From Bradyrhizobium sp. BRP22 (GTDB lineage: Bacteria > Pseudomonadota > Alphaproteobacteria > Rhizobiales > Xanthobacteraceae), in NCBI RefSeq assembly GCF_020194175.1, contig NZ_JADYVX010000043.1, forward strand, positions 1 to 61,428: a stretch of 61,428 bases of DNA, given 5' to 3'. Of this stretch, positions 25,919-33,739 are shown in pieces. A program made the translations under genes and the position numbers. Below the pieces are notes generated by a model. It did no database searches. It worked only from the letters and a program-made list of their open reading frames with translations, and was not told where the DNA came from. The first letter of the stretch is position 1, and the number at the start of each line of letters is the position of its first letter.

Positions 25919-26160
25919 TTACGCCGCCAGGCGGTCGAGCAGCGCCAGCATGACCGGGGCATCCGGCATCGGCAGCACCGCGTCGATACGTTCGATCAGG
26001 CGCGACTGCAGCAGTGCATTGCGCGCCTTGCCGATGGTGCCGAGCGGGCTGCGGCGTGATCCTCCCAGGCCATCTCGAGCAGGCTTTCGCTCATCAGCGC
26101 ATCGATGAGATCGTCCGCCTGGCGCTCGACGGCACGCGACCAGGCAGCAGAGTTCGATCG
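25919..26160 (-). pseudogene. Probable frameshifted gene remnant, unrecognised
   Basis: Reading the minus strand, one frame gives a coherent helical peptide (RAVERQADDLIDALMSES, LLEMAWEDH) up to about 26060, and another frame takes over with PLGTIGKARNALLQSRLIE and LPMPDAPVMLALLDRLAA before a TAA at 25919. The two halves look like one helical protein broken by a single-base shift near 26055. No start codon or ribosome-binding site is convincing. The rest of the 460-bp gap (25878-26337) shows nothing else I can name; 26165-26330 is AT-richer and probably holds the promoter of the next gene. Confidence 0.35.
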
Positions 26161-26337
26161 GCACGACTTGGCACAAGGACAAATTCGCGCTTTATTTCAA
26201 AGACATATTAGCTGTCTATTCAGACACCGATCCGCCGATGCATCAATCCGTAGCGCGACGCCGCAATCCCCCACCCCTCATGCTAACGTCGGCCTGCCGA
26301 CGAATCGTTCGCGGCACGAAAGGTCCGCACCAATCCA

Positions 26338-26949
26338 ATGCATAACCAGAACGCCAAAGCGCTGAAATCCGTCTGTATCTTCTGCGGCTCCAGCCCGGGC
26401 CGTGATCCAATCTACCTGGAGGCCGCGGTCGCCACCGGGCAGGCGCTGGCGAAGGCCGGCATCACCGTCGTCTATGGTGGCGGGAAGGTCGGGCTGATGG
26501 GAGCTGTGGCGGACGCGGCGCTCGCGGCGGGCGGGCGTGTGGTCGGCGTCATTCCGCGCGCGCTGGTCGAGCGCGAGATCGGGCACACGGGCTTGAGCCA
26601 GCTTCACATCGTCGAGACCATGCACGAACGCAAGACGATGATGGCGCAGCTGTCCGATGGCTTCATCGCGCTGCCGGGCGGCGCCGGAACGCTCGAAGAG
26701 CTGTTCGAGGAATGGACCTGGGCCCAGCTCGGGATCCACGAAAAGCCGTGTGGCCTGCTGAACGTGAAGGATTACTTCGCGCCGCTGATCGCGATGGTGG
26801 ACAGGATGGTCGCCGAAGGCTTCATGGTCACAGCCTACGCCGAGATGCTCATCATCGAAACAAAACTGGAGGCGATGCTGCGCCGCTTTGCGACCTACCA
26901 GCCGCCGCCACGAAAATGGCTGCGCACGGACGTGGCCGCCAAACCCTAG
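26338..26949 (+). CDS. LOG-family nucleoside monophosphate phosphoribohydrolase (TIGR00730)
   Basis: A 203-residue Rossmann-fold protein of the LOG (lonely guy)/YvdD family. CIFCGSSPG near residue 13, VVYGGGKVGLMG near 42-53, MHERKTMM near 95 and the signature PGGAGTLEELFEEWTW near 110 are all intact. Such enzymes cleave the N-glycosidic bond of AMP and of cytokinin riboside 5'-phosphates, releasing free cytokinin bases. In a plant-associated host a cytokinin role is possible, but most bacterial members are general nucleotide hydrolases. Its TAG stop lies in the first bases of a family F' repeat. Confidence 0.93.
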   Translation: MHNQNAKALKSVCIFCGSSPGRDPIYLEAAVATGQALAKAGITVVYGGGKVGLMGAVADAALAAGGRVVGVIPRALVEREIGHTGLSQLHIVETMHERKTMMAQLSDGFIALPGGAGTLEELFEEWTWAQLGIHEKPCGLLNVKDYFAPLIAMVDRMVAEGFMVTAYAEMLIIETKLEAMLRRFATYQPPPRKWLRTDVAAKP

Positions 26950-27000
26950 AGCATGGCCCGGAAAATCGTGATCCGATTCCGTTCGATCGGATCACGATTT
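26947..27000. repeat. Intergenic repeat, family F' (agagcatg-nnccgga type)
   Basis: The unit tagagcatggcccggaaaat is followed by a dyad cgtgatccgattcc g ...atcggatcacg. The opening agagcatgnnccgga recurs at 53190, 51836 and 59608. It supplies the stop codon of the LOG-family gene and may form its transcript end. Confidence 0.6.
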
Positions 27001-27004
27001 CGCT

Positions 27005-27505
27005 TCATCCGCCGTGCTTCTGCGGCTTATGGCCGCTCTGACCAGGATCGTTGTGCTTGTTGTGGTGGCTTTCCTGGTTCAACCCGCCGCGACTTACCGG
27101 AAATTCCGATTGGCGGGCATTATGCTTCGGACGTCTTACGCCGGCATCCTCCACAATGCGCGCGCCGCCTTGCTCGACGGCACGCGCGTCGGGGACATCG
27201 GGCTTTCGCTCCAACATCCGAAGCTGCTGCTCATGTGTTTTCTTGCCCTGCAACACCGTCTTGCGCGATTTTGGCGTCTGATCGCGCGTGGGGCGGCCTT
27301 GCCGGCGATTTAGCGCCTCGATGCCGCCTTGCGGGTTAGTGTCGTTCCAGACGTCGCCTTCAAACGTGTTCTCACCTTCGGCGTCCTCGAGATCGTCAGG
27401 AGTCGCCTGCGCCATCGTGACGCCCCTCGATCCGCCGATCAGCGGATTGCGGTGAAGGTCGACATCGCTCGGTCGTTTCGTCTTGGCATGCTTCGTCATC
27501 ATCAC
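27005..27505 (-). CDS. Hydrophilic low-complexity protein, probably disordered, stress-type
   Basis: A 166-residue, strongly hydrophilic protein with almost no aliphatic clusters. The middle (DLEDAEGENTFEGDVWND) is acidic and the C-terminal third is rich in H, N, K, G and Q (SHHNKHNDPGQSGHKPQKHGG). No Cys, no signal peptide. It looks intrinsically disordered, like desiccation or stress proteins, but I do not recognise a named family. An internal ATG (MAQATPDDLE, near residue 31) is an alternative start. Its ATG overlaps the stop of the preceding gene by four bases (27502-27505), so the two are translationally coupled. Third gene of a three-gene operon. Confidence 0.7.
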   Translation of the reverse strand: MMMTKHAKTKRPSDVDLHRNPLIGGSRGVTMAQATPDDLEDAEGENTFEGDVWNDTNPQGGIEALNRRQGRPTRDQTPKSRKTVLQGKKTHEQQLRMLERKPDVPDARAVEQGGARIVEDAGVRRPKHNARQSEFPVSRGGLNQESHHNKHNDPGQSGHKPQKHGG

Positions 27506-27720
27506 CTCTTGGATGCCGGATGCGTGCCCCCGCCTTTCTTCTCGGGTTCGTGCGTGTGATGGCTGTCGCGCTCGCCACCGCCGCCGGAGACCCGGCTGTG
27601 ACGTCGCTTGGGATCATCGGCGGTGGGCTTCTTGACCTCGAGCGGCGCCTGGGCGTTTTCGTGCGCAGCGCCGGGGCCGCCCTGGCGAATGCTCGCCGGC
27701 GTCTTGGTGGAAGTGGACAT
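27502..27720 (-). CDS. Small hydrophilic protein, probably disordered
   Basis: A 72-residue protein of S, T, K, P, G, H and E (MSTSTKTPASIRQGGPGAAH, later RRHSRVSGGGGERDSHH). There is no hydrophobic core, no Cys and no signal peptide. It is the middle gene of the operon, 11 bp downstream of the 27732-27914 gene and overlapping the next start by four bases. The function is unknown; the operon context and promoter suggest a stress role. Confidence 0.65.
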   Translation of the reverse strand: MSTSTKTPASIRQGGPGAAHENAQAPLEVKKPTADDPKRRHSRVSGGGGERDSHHTHEPEKKGGGTHPASKR

Positions 27721-27731
27721 GGCGCGCTCCT

Positions 27732-27914
27732 TCAGCGATCCTGCTGATAGCCCTGATGGGTGGTGTTCTGCTTGGTGTTCGCCGACTGTCCCTGCTCATC
27801 GGGATTTTCCACATGCCCGCGCGACGTGCGCGCCTGATGGGCATTGCCGGATTTCGGATCACCCGTACCCTTGCGGCTCTGGTTCTCCGGCGGCACCGGT
27901 GGTGGCTTGGTCAT
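27732..27914 (-). CDS. Small hydrophilic protein, probably disordered, first gene of stress-type operon
   Basis: A 60-residue protein starting MTKPPPVPPENQSRKG, rich in P, Q, N, G, T and charged residues and without any hydrophobic segment. AGGAG sits seven bases before ATG 27914, which decides the start over a longer frame to 27956. An EcfG-like promoter candidate lies about 36-60 bases upstream. Short proteins of this composition resemble KGG-type or hydrophilin-like stress proteins. That is a resemblance of composition only. Confidence 0.65.
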   Translation of the reverse strand: MTKPPPVPPENQSRKGTGDPKSGNAHQARTSRGHVENPDEQGQSANTKQNTTHQGYQQDR

Positions 27915-27949
27915 GATGGACTCCTGTTCCATCGATGGTGACATAGGAT

Positions 27950-27974
27950 AACGCACGCGTAACGCATGGGTTCA
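27950..27974 (-). promoter_or_regulatory. Candidate EcfG (general stress sigma) promoter
   Basis: On the minus strand, TGAAC (27974-27970) is followed after exactly 16 bases by CGTT (27953-27950). The alphaproteobacterial EcfG consensus is GGAAC-N16/17-CGTT, so only the first -35 base differs. Transcription would start about 30 bases before the ATG at 27914. The same GAAC-N16-CGTT pattern occurs before the DUF2267 gene (28505-28529) and the DUF3551 gene (44095-44119). Confidence 0.5.
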
Positions 27975-28010
27975 TTTCGCTGTCATCGAAACCCCGAGGA
28001 CGTGGACCGA

Positions 28011-28472
28011 TCAGGAAACTGACTCGGCGCGTCGCGGTGTCCTCTTGGATTCCGGCCACATCGCGCGGACTTCCTCCGGCAAAGCGTGGCGGACCTTCTC
28101 GACCTGACCAGGATCGACGTAATGGTTCAGCACCTGGAACACCGCATGTGCCGCATCGGTCACACTCACCGGTCGCGTCGAACTCAACTCGGCGGCGATG
28201 ATCGCCAGGAACTGTTCCGCCGACCGCCAGTTTTGCGGCGCGTCGCTTGGTCGGAAGCGGTCATAATACGTGCCGCGCACCATCAGCGGAAGTTGCGCAC
28301 CGAGATGTGCCGCGAGTTCGATTGGAACCCGATCGCGAATGGCCCGCAATACCGCGCCCAGCGCATGCCACGCGAGCTGCCGGTCACGCGGCAAGGTTTC
28401 CATGATCTCATCCAGCCATGAATTGGTGAGATGGATTGTTCTGTCGAATACCTCGAGACCTGTCGCACTCAT
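28011..28472 (-). CDS. DUF2267 domain protein
   Basis: A 153-residue all-helical protein of the DUF2267 family. The pattern FDRTIHLTNSWLDEIMETL, DRQLAWHALGAVLRAIRDRV and AAHLGAQLPLMVRGTYYD is characteristic: two antiparallel helical repeats with conserved aromatic residues. The biochemical function is unknown. DUF2267 genes often sit with stress and CBS-domain genes, which agrees with the adjoining operon of hydrophilic proteins. It is a separate transcription unit with its own EcfG-like promoter candidate. Cytoplasmic, no Cys. Confidence 0.88.
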   Translation of the reverse strand: MSATGLEVFDRTIHLTNSWLDEIMETLPRDRQLAWHALGAVLRAIRDRVPIELAAHLGAQLPLMVRGTYYDRFRPSDAPQNWRSAEQFLAIIAAELSSTRPVSVTDAAHAVFQVLNHYVDPGQVEKVRHALPEEVRAMWPESKRTPRRAESVS

Positions 28473-28504
28473 GGGATCACCCTTCGTTTGTGAGACGCAG
28501 GGCT

Positions 28505-28529
28505 AACGATGCGCGGACGCAGAGGTTCG
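28505..28529 (-). promoter_or_regulatory. Candidate EcfG promoter before DUF2267 gene
   Basis: On the minus strand CGAAC (28529-28525), 16 bases, then CGTT (28508-28505), about 33 bases before ATG 28472. It matches GGAAC-N16-CGTT at eight of nine positions. Same spacing and the same single deviation (first base) as the 27950-27974 site. Confidence 0.5.
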
Positions 28530-28620
28530 GGAATATTGCAATCGATTGACACTCGGCCGGTTTTGCTTCGCGCGGCCGAGTGGGCATCTACAATCGTTGC
28601 GGCGCCGCCACCGGCTGCGT

Positions 28621-30381
28621 TCAGGCCGCTCGCACGGTCTGCAGGAACCGGCCGACTTCCATCTGCAGCCGGCTGCTGTCGCGGGACAGTAATTGCGCGG
28701 ACGACAGCACCTGCGTGGACGCCGTTCCTGTCGCGGTGGCGCCGCGCTGCACGTCGGTGATCCCGGATGAAACCTGTTCGGTGCCCTGCGCGGCCTGTTG
28801 CACATTGCGCGCGATCTCCTGCGTCGCTGCGCCCTGCTCCTCGACCGCGGCTGCAACCGTCGAGGCAATCTCCGCCAGGGATTCGATCGTGTTGCTGATC
28901 TGCCCGATGGCACCGACCGACTGACTGGTCGCGGTCTGGATCGCCGCGATCTGCTGACCGATTTCGCCGGTCGCCTTCGCCGTCTGCTCAGCCAGCGCCT
29001 TCACCTCGGACGCGACGACCGCAAAGCCGCGGCCTGCATCGCCGGCGCGCGCCGCCTCGATGGTCGCATTGAGCGCCAGGAGATTGGTCTGGCCTGCGAT
29101 GGTGTTGATGAGCTCGACGACATCGCCGATGCGGCTTGCGGCTTTGGACAATTCGCTCACGCGCTCGGTGGTGGCGCGCGCCTGGCTGACTGCATCGGCC
29201 GCGATTCGCGCCGAATCCTGCACCTGGCGGCTGATCTCGTTCACCGAAGACGACAACTCTTCAGTCGCGGTCGCCACCGATTGCACGTTGGCCGACGCTT
29301 CCTCGGAAGCCGAAGCGACCGCAACCGTTATCTCCTGGGTGCGTTCGGCCGTCGACGTGAGTGCCTTTGCCGATTGCTCCAGTTCCGTCGACGCCGTCGA
29401 GACAGTGCTGACGATCTCGCCCACCGCTCCCTCGAACGCGTCCGCAAGCTTGATCATCTCGGCCCGCCGCTGCCCGGCGAGGATGTCATCATGCTGGCGC
29501 TTGGATTCGGCCTCGACCACCGCCTTCTCTTCCGCCTTGACCTTGAACGTCTCGACGGCGCGCGCGACCGCGCCGATTTCGTCCTTGCGCCCGATGCCGG
29601 GCAACTGGACGCCAAAATTGCCATTCGCTAGCTCCTGCATGGCCCGGCTCAGGCTGCGCATCGGTCCCGCGATCGAAAGCGCCGACAGCACTGACGTCAC
29701 GATCAGAAGCAAGGCCGCAACGCCGCCGATGGCAAGCGACATCCTGTCCGCCCAAGCCGCCTGCTGTGCCGCCTTTTCGATCTCCCCGCTCATGACCCGC
29801 TTGGCATGATCCACGATCGAATTGGCATTCGACTCGAGCTCCGCCGAAAGCGCCAGCATCACATCATTGGCGATCAGCCGTGAATCCGTCGTCAACTGGG
29901 CCGCGCGCGCCTGGGCCTCGTTCGAGATCGAGAGTCCGGAGGCCTCGACGGACGCGATTTCCAGAAGCTCGGTCTTCATCTTCGCAAGCCTCTCGGCGGC
30001 AGCCTCATAGGCTGTCGCCGAGCTCTTCAATTTCTCCAGCTGCAAGCGCGTCTCGTCGGTCGAGAGACGGGCGATCTCGTCAGTGAACCCAAGGAATCCC
30101 TTGAAGCGTGCCGCTAGAAATTCCTGAGCCTTCTGCAGTTCTTCGTCGGTGGTGGCAACGCGGATATTGGCCGCGCCGATCTGCAGGCCGCGCGCCGCCG
30201 CCTTGGCGTCGATCGCCGCGCGCGCGATGTTGGACTGCAGGAGCGCGCTTTCATTGGTCCGGCTGACCGTGGCATTCGCCGTCAGTTGATTGATGATCAT
30301 CAGCGCGACGAAGATCACGCCGAGCGCGGATGCGATGCCGAGCTTGGCTCCGATCCGCAAATTCTGAATACCTTTGATCAT
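28621..30381 (-). CDS. Methyl-accepting chemotaxis protein
   Basis: A 586-residue chemoreceptor. TM1 (about 13-33) starts after NLRIGAKLG, a helical periplasmic ligand-binding domain (about 35-195, probably an HBM/4-helix type) ends at TM2 (about 212-235, IGGVAALLLIVTSVL), then HAMP (about 236-290), and the signalling hairpin centred on NTIAGQTNLLALNATIEAARAGDAGRGFAVVA written here in two parts: NTIAGQTNLLALNATIEA and AGDAGRGFAVVASEVK. No C-terminal pentapeptide for CheR is seen. It would pass ligand signals to CheA/CheW at the cell pole. ATG 30381 (MIKGIQNLR) is preferred to 30414. The ligand is unknown. Confidence 0.95.
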   Translation of the reverse strand: MIKGIQNLRIGAKLGIASALGVIFVALMIINQLTANATVSRTNESALLQSNIARAAIDAKAAARGLQIGAANIRVATTDEELQKAQEFLAARFKGFLGFTDEIARLSTDETRLQLEKLKSSATAYEAAAERLAKMKTELLEIASVEASGLSISNEAQARAAQLTTDSRLIANDVMLALSAELESNANSIVDHAKRVMSGEIEKAAQQAAWADRMSLAIGGVAALLLIVTSVLSALSIAGPMRSLSRAMQELANGNFGVQLPGIGRKDEIGAVARAVETFKVKAEEKAVVEAESKRQHDDILAGQRRAEMIKLADAFEGAVGEIVSTVSTASTELEQSAKALTSTAERTQEITVAVASASEEASANVQSVATATEELSSSVNEISRQVQDSARIAADAVSQARATTERVSELSKAASRIGDVVELINTIAGQTNLLALNATIEAARAGDAGRGFAVVASEVKALAEQTAKATGEIGQQIAAIQTATSQSVGAIGQISNTIESLAEIASTVAAAVEEQGAATQEIARNVQQAAQGTEQVSSGITDVQRGATATGTASTQVLSSAQLLSRDSSRLQMEVGRFLQTVRAA

Positions 30382-30448
30382 GCCCACCCCGTTGCAGTCT
30401 GGCCTTTGGCCCAACTTTCTCAGCCGGGGCGAACTTATTGCTGGGGCT

Positions 30449-30466
30449 GTTTAAGTAACGTTAAAC
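30449..30466. promoter_or_regulatory. Perfect inverted repeat upstream of the chemoreceptor gene, possible operator
   Basis: GTTTAA-gtaacg-TTAAAC is a perfect 6-6-6 inverted repeat 68 bp before the chemoreceptor ATG, in an AT-richer patch of a 261-bp gap (30382-30642). Its TTAA half sites resemble a CtrA box, but the spacing is six bases instead of seven. Regulator unknown. I see nothing else in the gap. Confidence 0.3.
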
Positions 30467-30642
30467 TGCGGCAGCGAAAGCGTTGAAACAACCGATGAGC
30501 GAATGAATGTTCGCCTGTCGCAAACATACTGCATATGCGGATGCGCGAACGCTCAGCTCGCACAACTCTCTGATGTAGTTCGTCGTGCAGACGACGCTCG
30601 AGCAGAATGATTCGCCTGCGCGTTGGTCCGCACGGGATACCG

Positions 30643-31272
30643 TCAGCGGAGCATCTCCCTCAACTTCGACACGGCGCTATCCGGCGTCGTCAGCACCGGT
30701 CGCTCCGATGCCTGCTCGACCGCTGATGCCGCCGGCGCCATGCTGTACTGCGCGAGAGCGATGACGTCGCAGTCGCGCAGGTCTTTCGATGCTTCGACCA
30801 CAAGGCGATCATGCTCGGCGCGATCGCCGCGGTCGAGCGCTGCGAGCGCGCCTTCCGCCAGCCTCGGTACGAGCTCGACGGAGGCAGGAAACTCGCGAGG
30901 CATGGAAACCAGGGTCGGCGGAAAGGTCGAGAGCAGGCCGACCTTGCGGCCGGTTCGCGCAGCCTGCTCGATCATCGCTTCATTGGGCTTCAAGACAGGC
31001 ATCGGCGCGTGCGCCTGCGCGACCGTCTCGATGCAGGGTCCGAAGGCAGAGCAGGTGAACAGGATCGCATCGGCGCCGGTGCTCACCACATAACGGCCGA
31101 GCGCGAGGAAACGCTCGGTCATGGCGTCGGTGAGCCGGCCGTCGCGCGCGAGATCGGCCGACAAACTGTCGTCGAGCAGGTTCATCAGCCGCGGCTCTGG
31201 CCACAGCCTTGCGAACGACGCTTCGATCGGCTGGATCGAATGCTTCAGGGCGTGAATAAGGGCGATACGCAT
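30643..31272 (-). CDS. Aspartate/glutamate racemase-family protein
   Basis: A 209-residue protein of the Asp/Glu/hydantoin racemase superfamily. The first half has the catalytic-type cysteine in LFTCSAFG (Cys74) and the LKPNEAM segment. In the second half the usual Cys is not found: the equivalent strand reads DVIALAQYSMAPA. The protein may therefore not be a two-base racemase; isomerase or decarboxylase chemistry as in arylmalonate decarboxylase relatives, or a lyase, is conceivable. It is 12 bp downstream of the class III aminotransferase gene in the same direction, so the two form an operon. Cytoplasmic. Confidence 0.85.
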   Translation of the reverse strand: MRIALIHALKHSIQPIEASFARLWPEPRLMNLLDDSLSADLARDGRLTDAMTERFLALGRYVVSTGADAILFTCSAFGPCIETVAQAHAPMPVLKPNEAMIEQAARTGRKVGLLSTFPPTLVSMPREFPASVELVPRLAEGALAALDRGDRAEHDRLVVEASKDLRDCDVIALAQYSMAPAASAVEQASERPVLTTPDSAVSKLREMLR

Positions 31273-31284
31273 CTTCGTTATCTG

Positions 31285-32634
31285 CTAATGGCCGATGCTC
31301 GTCAGCGCCCTGTCGACGGCGCGGCCGAGCCGGTCGACGATCATGTCGATATCGTCAGGCGTTGCGATATAGGGCGGCGCCAGCAATACATGATCGCCGC
31401 GGCGGCCGTCCACGGTACCGCCGGAGGGATAGCAGGCAAGTCCATCCTCGAACGCCGCGGTCTTTATCTTGTGGTGCAGCTTCAGCGCGGGATCGAACGG
31501 CTCGCGGGTGCCGCGATCGGCGACCAGTTCGATCGCTTGGAACAGGCCGCGGCCCCTGATATCGCCGACATGGCGATGATTGCCGAAGCGCTCGATCAAG
31601 CGGCGCTCAAGCTGCCGGCCCAATTCCCGCACGCGATCGAGCAGTTTCTCGTCGTCGATGATCTGCTGCACTTCCAGCGCAGCCGCGCAGGCCAGCGGAT
31701 GCGCGAGATAGGTATGGCCGTGCTGGAATGCGCCCGAACCGTCGCGGATCGTGTCATTGATGCGCGCGCTCGCGAGCATTGCACCGATCGGCTGGTAGCC
31801 GCCGCCAAGGCCTTTGGCGACGGCCTGAATGTCCGGCGCAACGCCCTCCTGCTCCCAGGCATGCAGCGTGCCGGTGCGGCCCATGCCGCACATCACTTCG
31901 TCGAGGATCAACAGCGCACCATGGCGATCGCAGATTTCACGGACGGCCTTGAAATATCCCTCAGGCGCCGGCACGCAGCCGGCGGTGGCGCCGACCACTG
32001 GCTCCACAACAAAGGCGGCCACGGTATCAGGCCCGAGACGCTGGAATTCGGCTTCAAGTTCGGTTGCGAGCCGCGCGACGAAATCGGCTTCCTGTTCGTC
32101 CTCCCGCTGCTCATGATAGGCAAAGGCCGGCGTCACGTGGCTGAATGCTTCCGACAGCAACGGCGCATAGGGCTCGCGACGCCACGCATTGCCGCCGGCC
32201 GCGAGCGCGCCCAGCGTGTTGCCATGATAGCTCTGCCGCCGCGCGATGAAATGCCGGCGCTGCTTCTGCCCGATCTCGACGAAATATTGCCGCGCCAGCT
32301 TGATGCTGGCTTCAATCGCCTCCGATCCGCCGCTGACGAAATAGACGTAGGCAAGACCGCCGGGCTCGTGACCGACAAGCTTTTCGGCCAGCGCCTCGGC
32401 CGGCTCGGACGAGAAGAACCCGGTATGGGCATAAGCCAATTTTGACGCTTGCCGCACCATCGCTTCCAACACGCGCGGATGCTGATGACCAAGACAGGAG
32501 ACTGCGGCCCCGCCCGAAGCATCGAGAACTTTCCGGCCATCTTCGGCAATCAGCCAGACACCCTCGCCACCGACGGCTTTCGGTGGCGTCTCGCGCAGGT
32601 TTCGGTGCATCACGTGGCTGAAGCGGGCGGTCAT
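31285..32634 (-). CDS. Class III aminotransferase, PLP-dependent
   Basis: A 449-residue fold-type I transaminase. SGGSEAIEASIKLARQY (about 103-120) binds the phosphate, YHGNTLGAL near 145 follows, LDEVMCGMGRTG (about 245) contains the Asp that holds the PLP nitrogen, and VAKGLGGGY near 271 gives the Schiff-base Lys. Members convert omega-amino acids, beta-amino acids, polyamines or taurine with pyruvate or 2-oxoglutarate. It is the first gene of an operon with the racemase-family gene and is divergent from a NitT/TauT ABC importer, which may bring in the amino substrate. The exact amino donor cannot be read. Confidence 0.93.
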   Translation of the reverse strand: MTARFSHVMHRNLRETPPKAVGGEGVWLIAEDGRKVLDASGGAAVSCLGHQHPRVLEAMVRQASKLAYAHTGFFSSEPAEALAEKLVGHEPGGLAYVYFVSGGSEAIEASIKLARQYFVEIGQKQRRHFIARRQSYHGNTLGALAAGGNAWRREPYAPLLSEAFSHVTPAFAYHEQREDEQEADFVARLATELEAEFQRLGPDTVAAFVVEPVVGATAGCVPAPEGYFKAVREICDRHGALLILDEVMCGMGRTGTLHAWEQEGVAPDIQAVAKGLGGGYQPIGAMLASARINDTIRDGSGAFQHGHTYLAHPLACAAALEVQQIIDDEKLLDRVRELGRQLERRLIERFGNHRHVGDIRGRGLFQAIELVADRGTREPFDPALKLHHKIKTAAFEDGLACYPSGGTVDGRRGDHVLLAPPYIATPDDIDMIVDRLGRAVDRALTSIGH

Positions 32635-32756
32635 AACGGTCAGCCTTACCTGATGAGTGATCGGAACGACGGCGAGCTTACTCGGAGGTCGCGATCATAG
32701 TCTATCGCGGCACATTTCTTGCTACTCCCGATCGGACTTTCCCAGGGGAAATTTCC

Positions 32757-33731
32757 ATGAAATTGATGACCAGAGTGACCGCGATCCTCGCCCTGCTTGC
32801 AGCCTCGGCGGCACTGCCCGCTCCCTCGCAGGCGCAGGACAAGGTCGCGGTCGGCGTGTTCCCGCTCTCCTCGTCGTTGCCTTATTTCGTCGCGCTGGAG
32901 CGCGGGTTCTTCAGGGAACAGAACATCGAGCCCGAGATGACGAAGCTGCTCGGCGGACCCGCCAATGTCGCCGCGTTGATGACCAACCAGATCGAGGTCT
33001 CGGCGGTGCTGGTGACGCTCGAAGGCCTCAATGCCAATGTCAAGAAGCCGGGGGTTGCCACCTATATCAGCCTCAACAGCCAGACCAAGGTCGGACGGAT
33101 GGAACAGTTCGTCGTCCGCAACGGCTTTCCGGCGAATTCGATCGCCGAGCTCAAGGGCGCCAAATTGATGTCGGCGCCGGGCCCCGCCAACATCAACACC
33201 GCGAAAGCCATCCTTGCCAAGAACGGCCTGAAGGAGGGCGACTACACCATCGATCAGCTCGACATGGGCCAGCATGTCAACGCGATGACGGCCGGCACCT
33301 TCGATGGCGGCTACACGCTCGAACCGAACGCATCGATGATGATCAAGGCCGGCGTCGCGCGCTCGATCGAGGCCGGGGTGATCTCGAAATACATCCTGGG
33401 CAACGAGAACGCCAATGCCTATGCCGCCGGCTGCGCGATGACCGCCGACTTCATCCAGAAACGTCCTGACGTTGCCAAGCGCTTTGCTGCTGCCTGGGCG
33501 AAGGCGATCGCCTTCATCAACGCCAATCCGGATGAAGCGCGCAAGCACCTCGCCAAGAACACCTACACGCCGGACAACGTCGTCGACATGGTGCCGATGC
33601 TCGGCTACGTGATGGCCGGCGACATGACCAGGGACCAGCTTGCCGACCTGCAGGCCTTCGCGGATTTCGGCGCCTCGATCGGTGTCGTCCCCGAAAAGAT
33701 CGACGTCACCAAATTCCTGTACAAGTTCTGA
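32757..33731 (+). CDS. ABC transporter substrate-binding protein, NitT/TauT (NMT1/SsuA-like)
   Basis: A 324-residue periplasmic binding protein. Signal peptide of about 26 residues (LLAASAALPAPSQAQ), then VGVFPLSSSLPYFVALERGFF, the start of an NMT1/SsuA-like domain. ELKGAKLMSAPGPAN near 145 and the region around 185 (MTAGTFDGGYTLEP) are typical ligand-site segments. This family delivers nitrate, sulfonates, taurine, thiamine precursors or aromatic acids. First gene of a three-gene operon with ATPase (nine bases later) and permease. The 122-bp gap before it separates it from the divergent aminotransferase and should hold both promoters. Confidence 0.93.
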   Translation: MKLMTRVTAILALLAASAALPAPSQAQDKVAVGVFPLSSSLPYFVALERGFFREQNIEPEMTKLLGGPANVAALMTNQIEVSAVLVTLEGLNANVKKPGVATYISLNSQTKVGRMEQFVVRNGFPANSIAELKGAKLMSAPGPANINTAKAILAKNGLKEGDYTIDQLDMGQHVNAMTAGTFDGGYTLEPNASMMIKAGVARSIEAGVISKYILGNENANAYAAGCAMTADFIQKRPDVAKRFAAAWAKAIAFINANPDEARKHLAKNTYTPDNVVDMVPMLGYVMAGDMTRDQLADLQAFADFGASIGVVPEKIDVTKFLYKF

Positions 33732-33739
33732 GAGGACGC

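Noticed and set aside
24653..26949. Defence island around the HD-domain and LOG-type genes
   Set aside because: No nuclease, helicase or sensor partner is next to them and the neighbours are small secreted proteins; single HD and LOG genes are common housekeeping genes.
30449..30466. CtrA box in the GTTTAA-TTAAAC inverted repeat
   Set aside because: Spacing between the TTAA halves is six bases and the CtrA consensus needs seven; kept only as an unassigned inverted repeat.
30811..32445. A 544-codon plus-strand frame opposite the racemase and aminotransferase genes
   Set aside because: Shadow frame: it crosses two genuine minus-strand genes with full catalytic motifs and has none itself.
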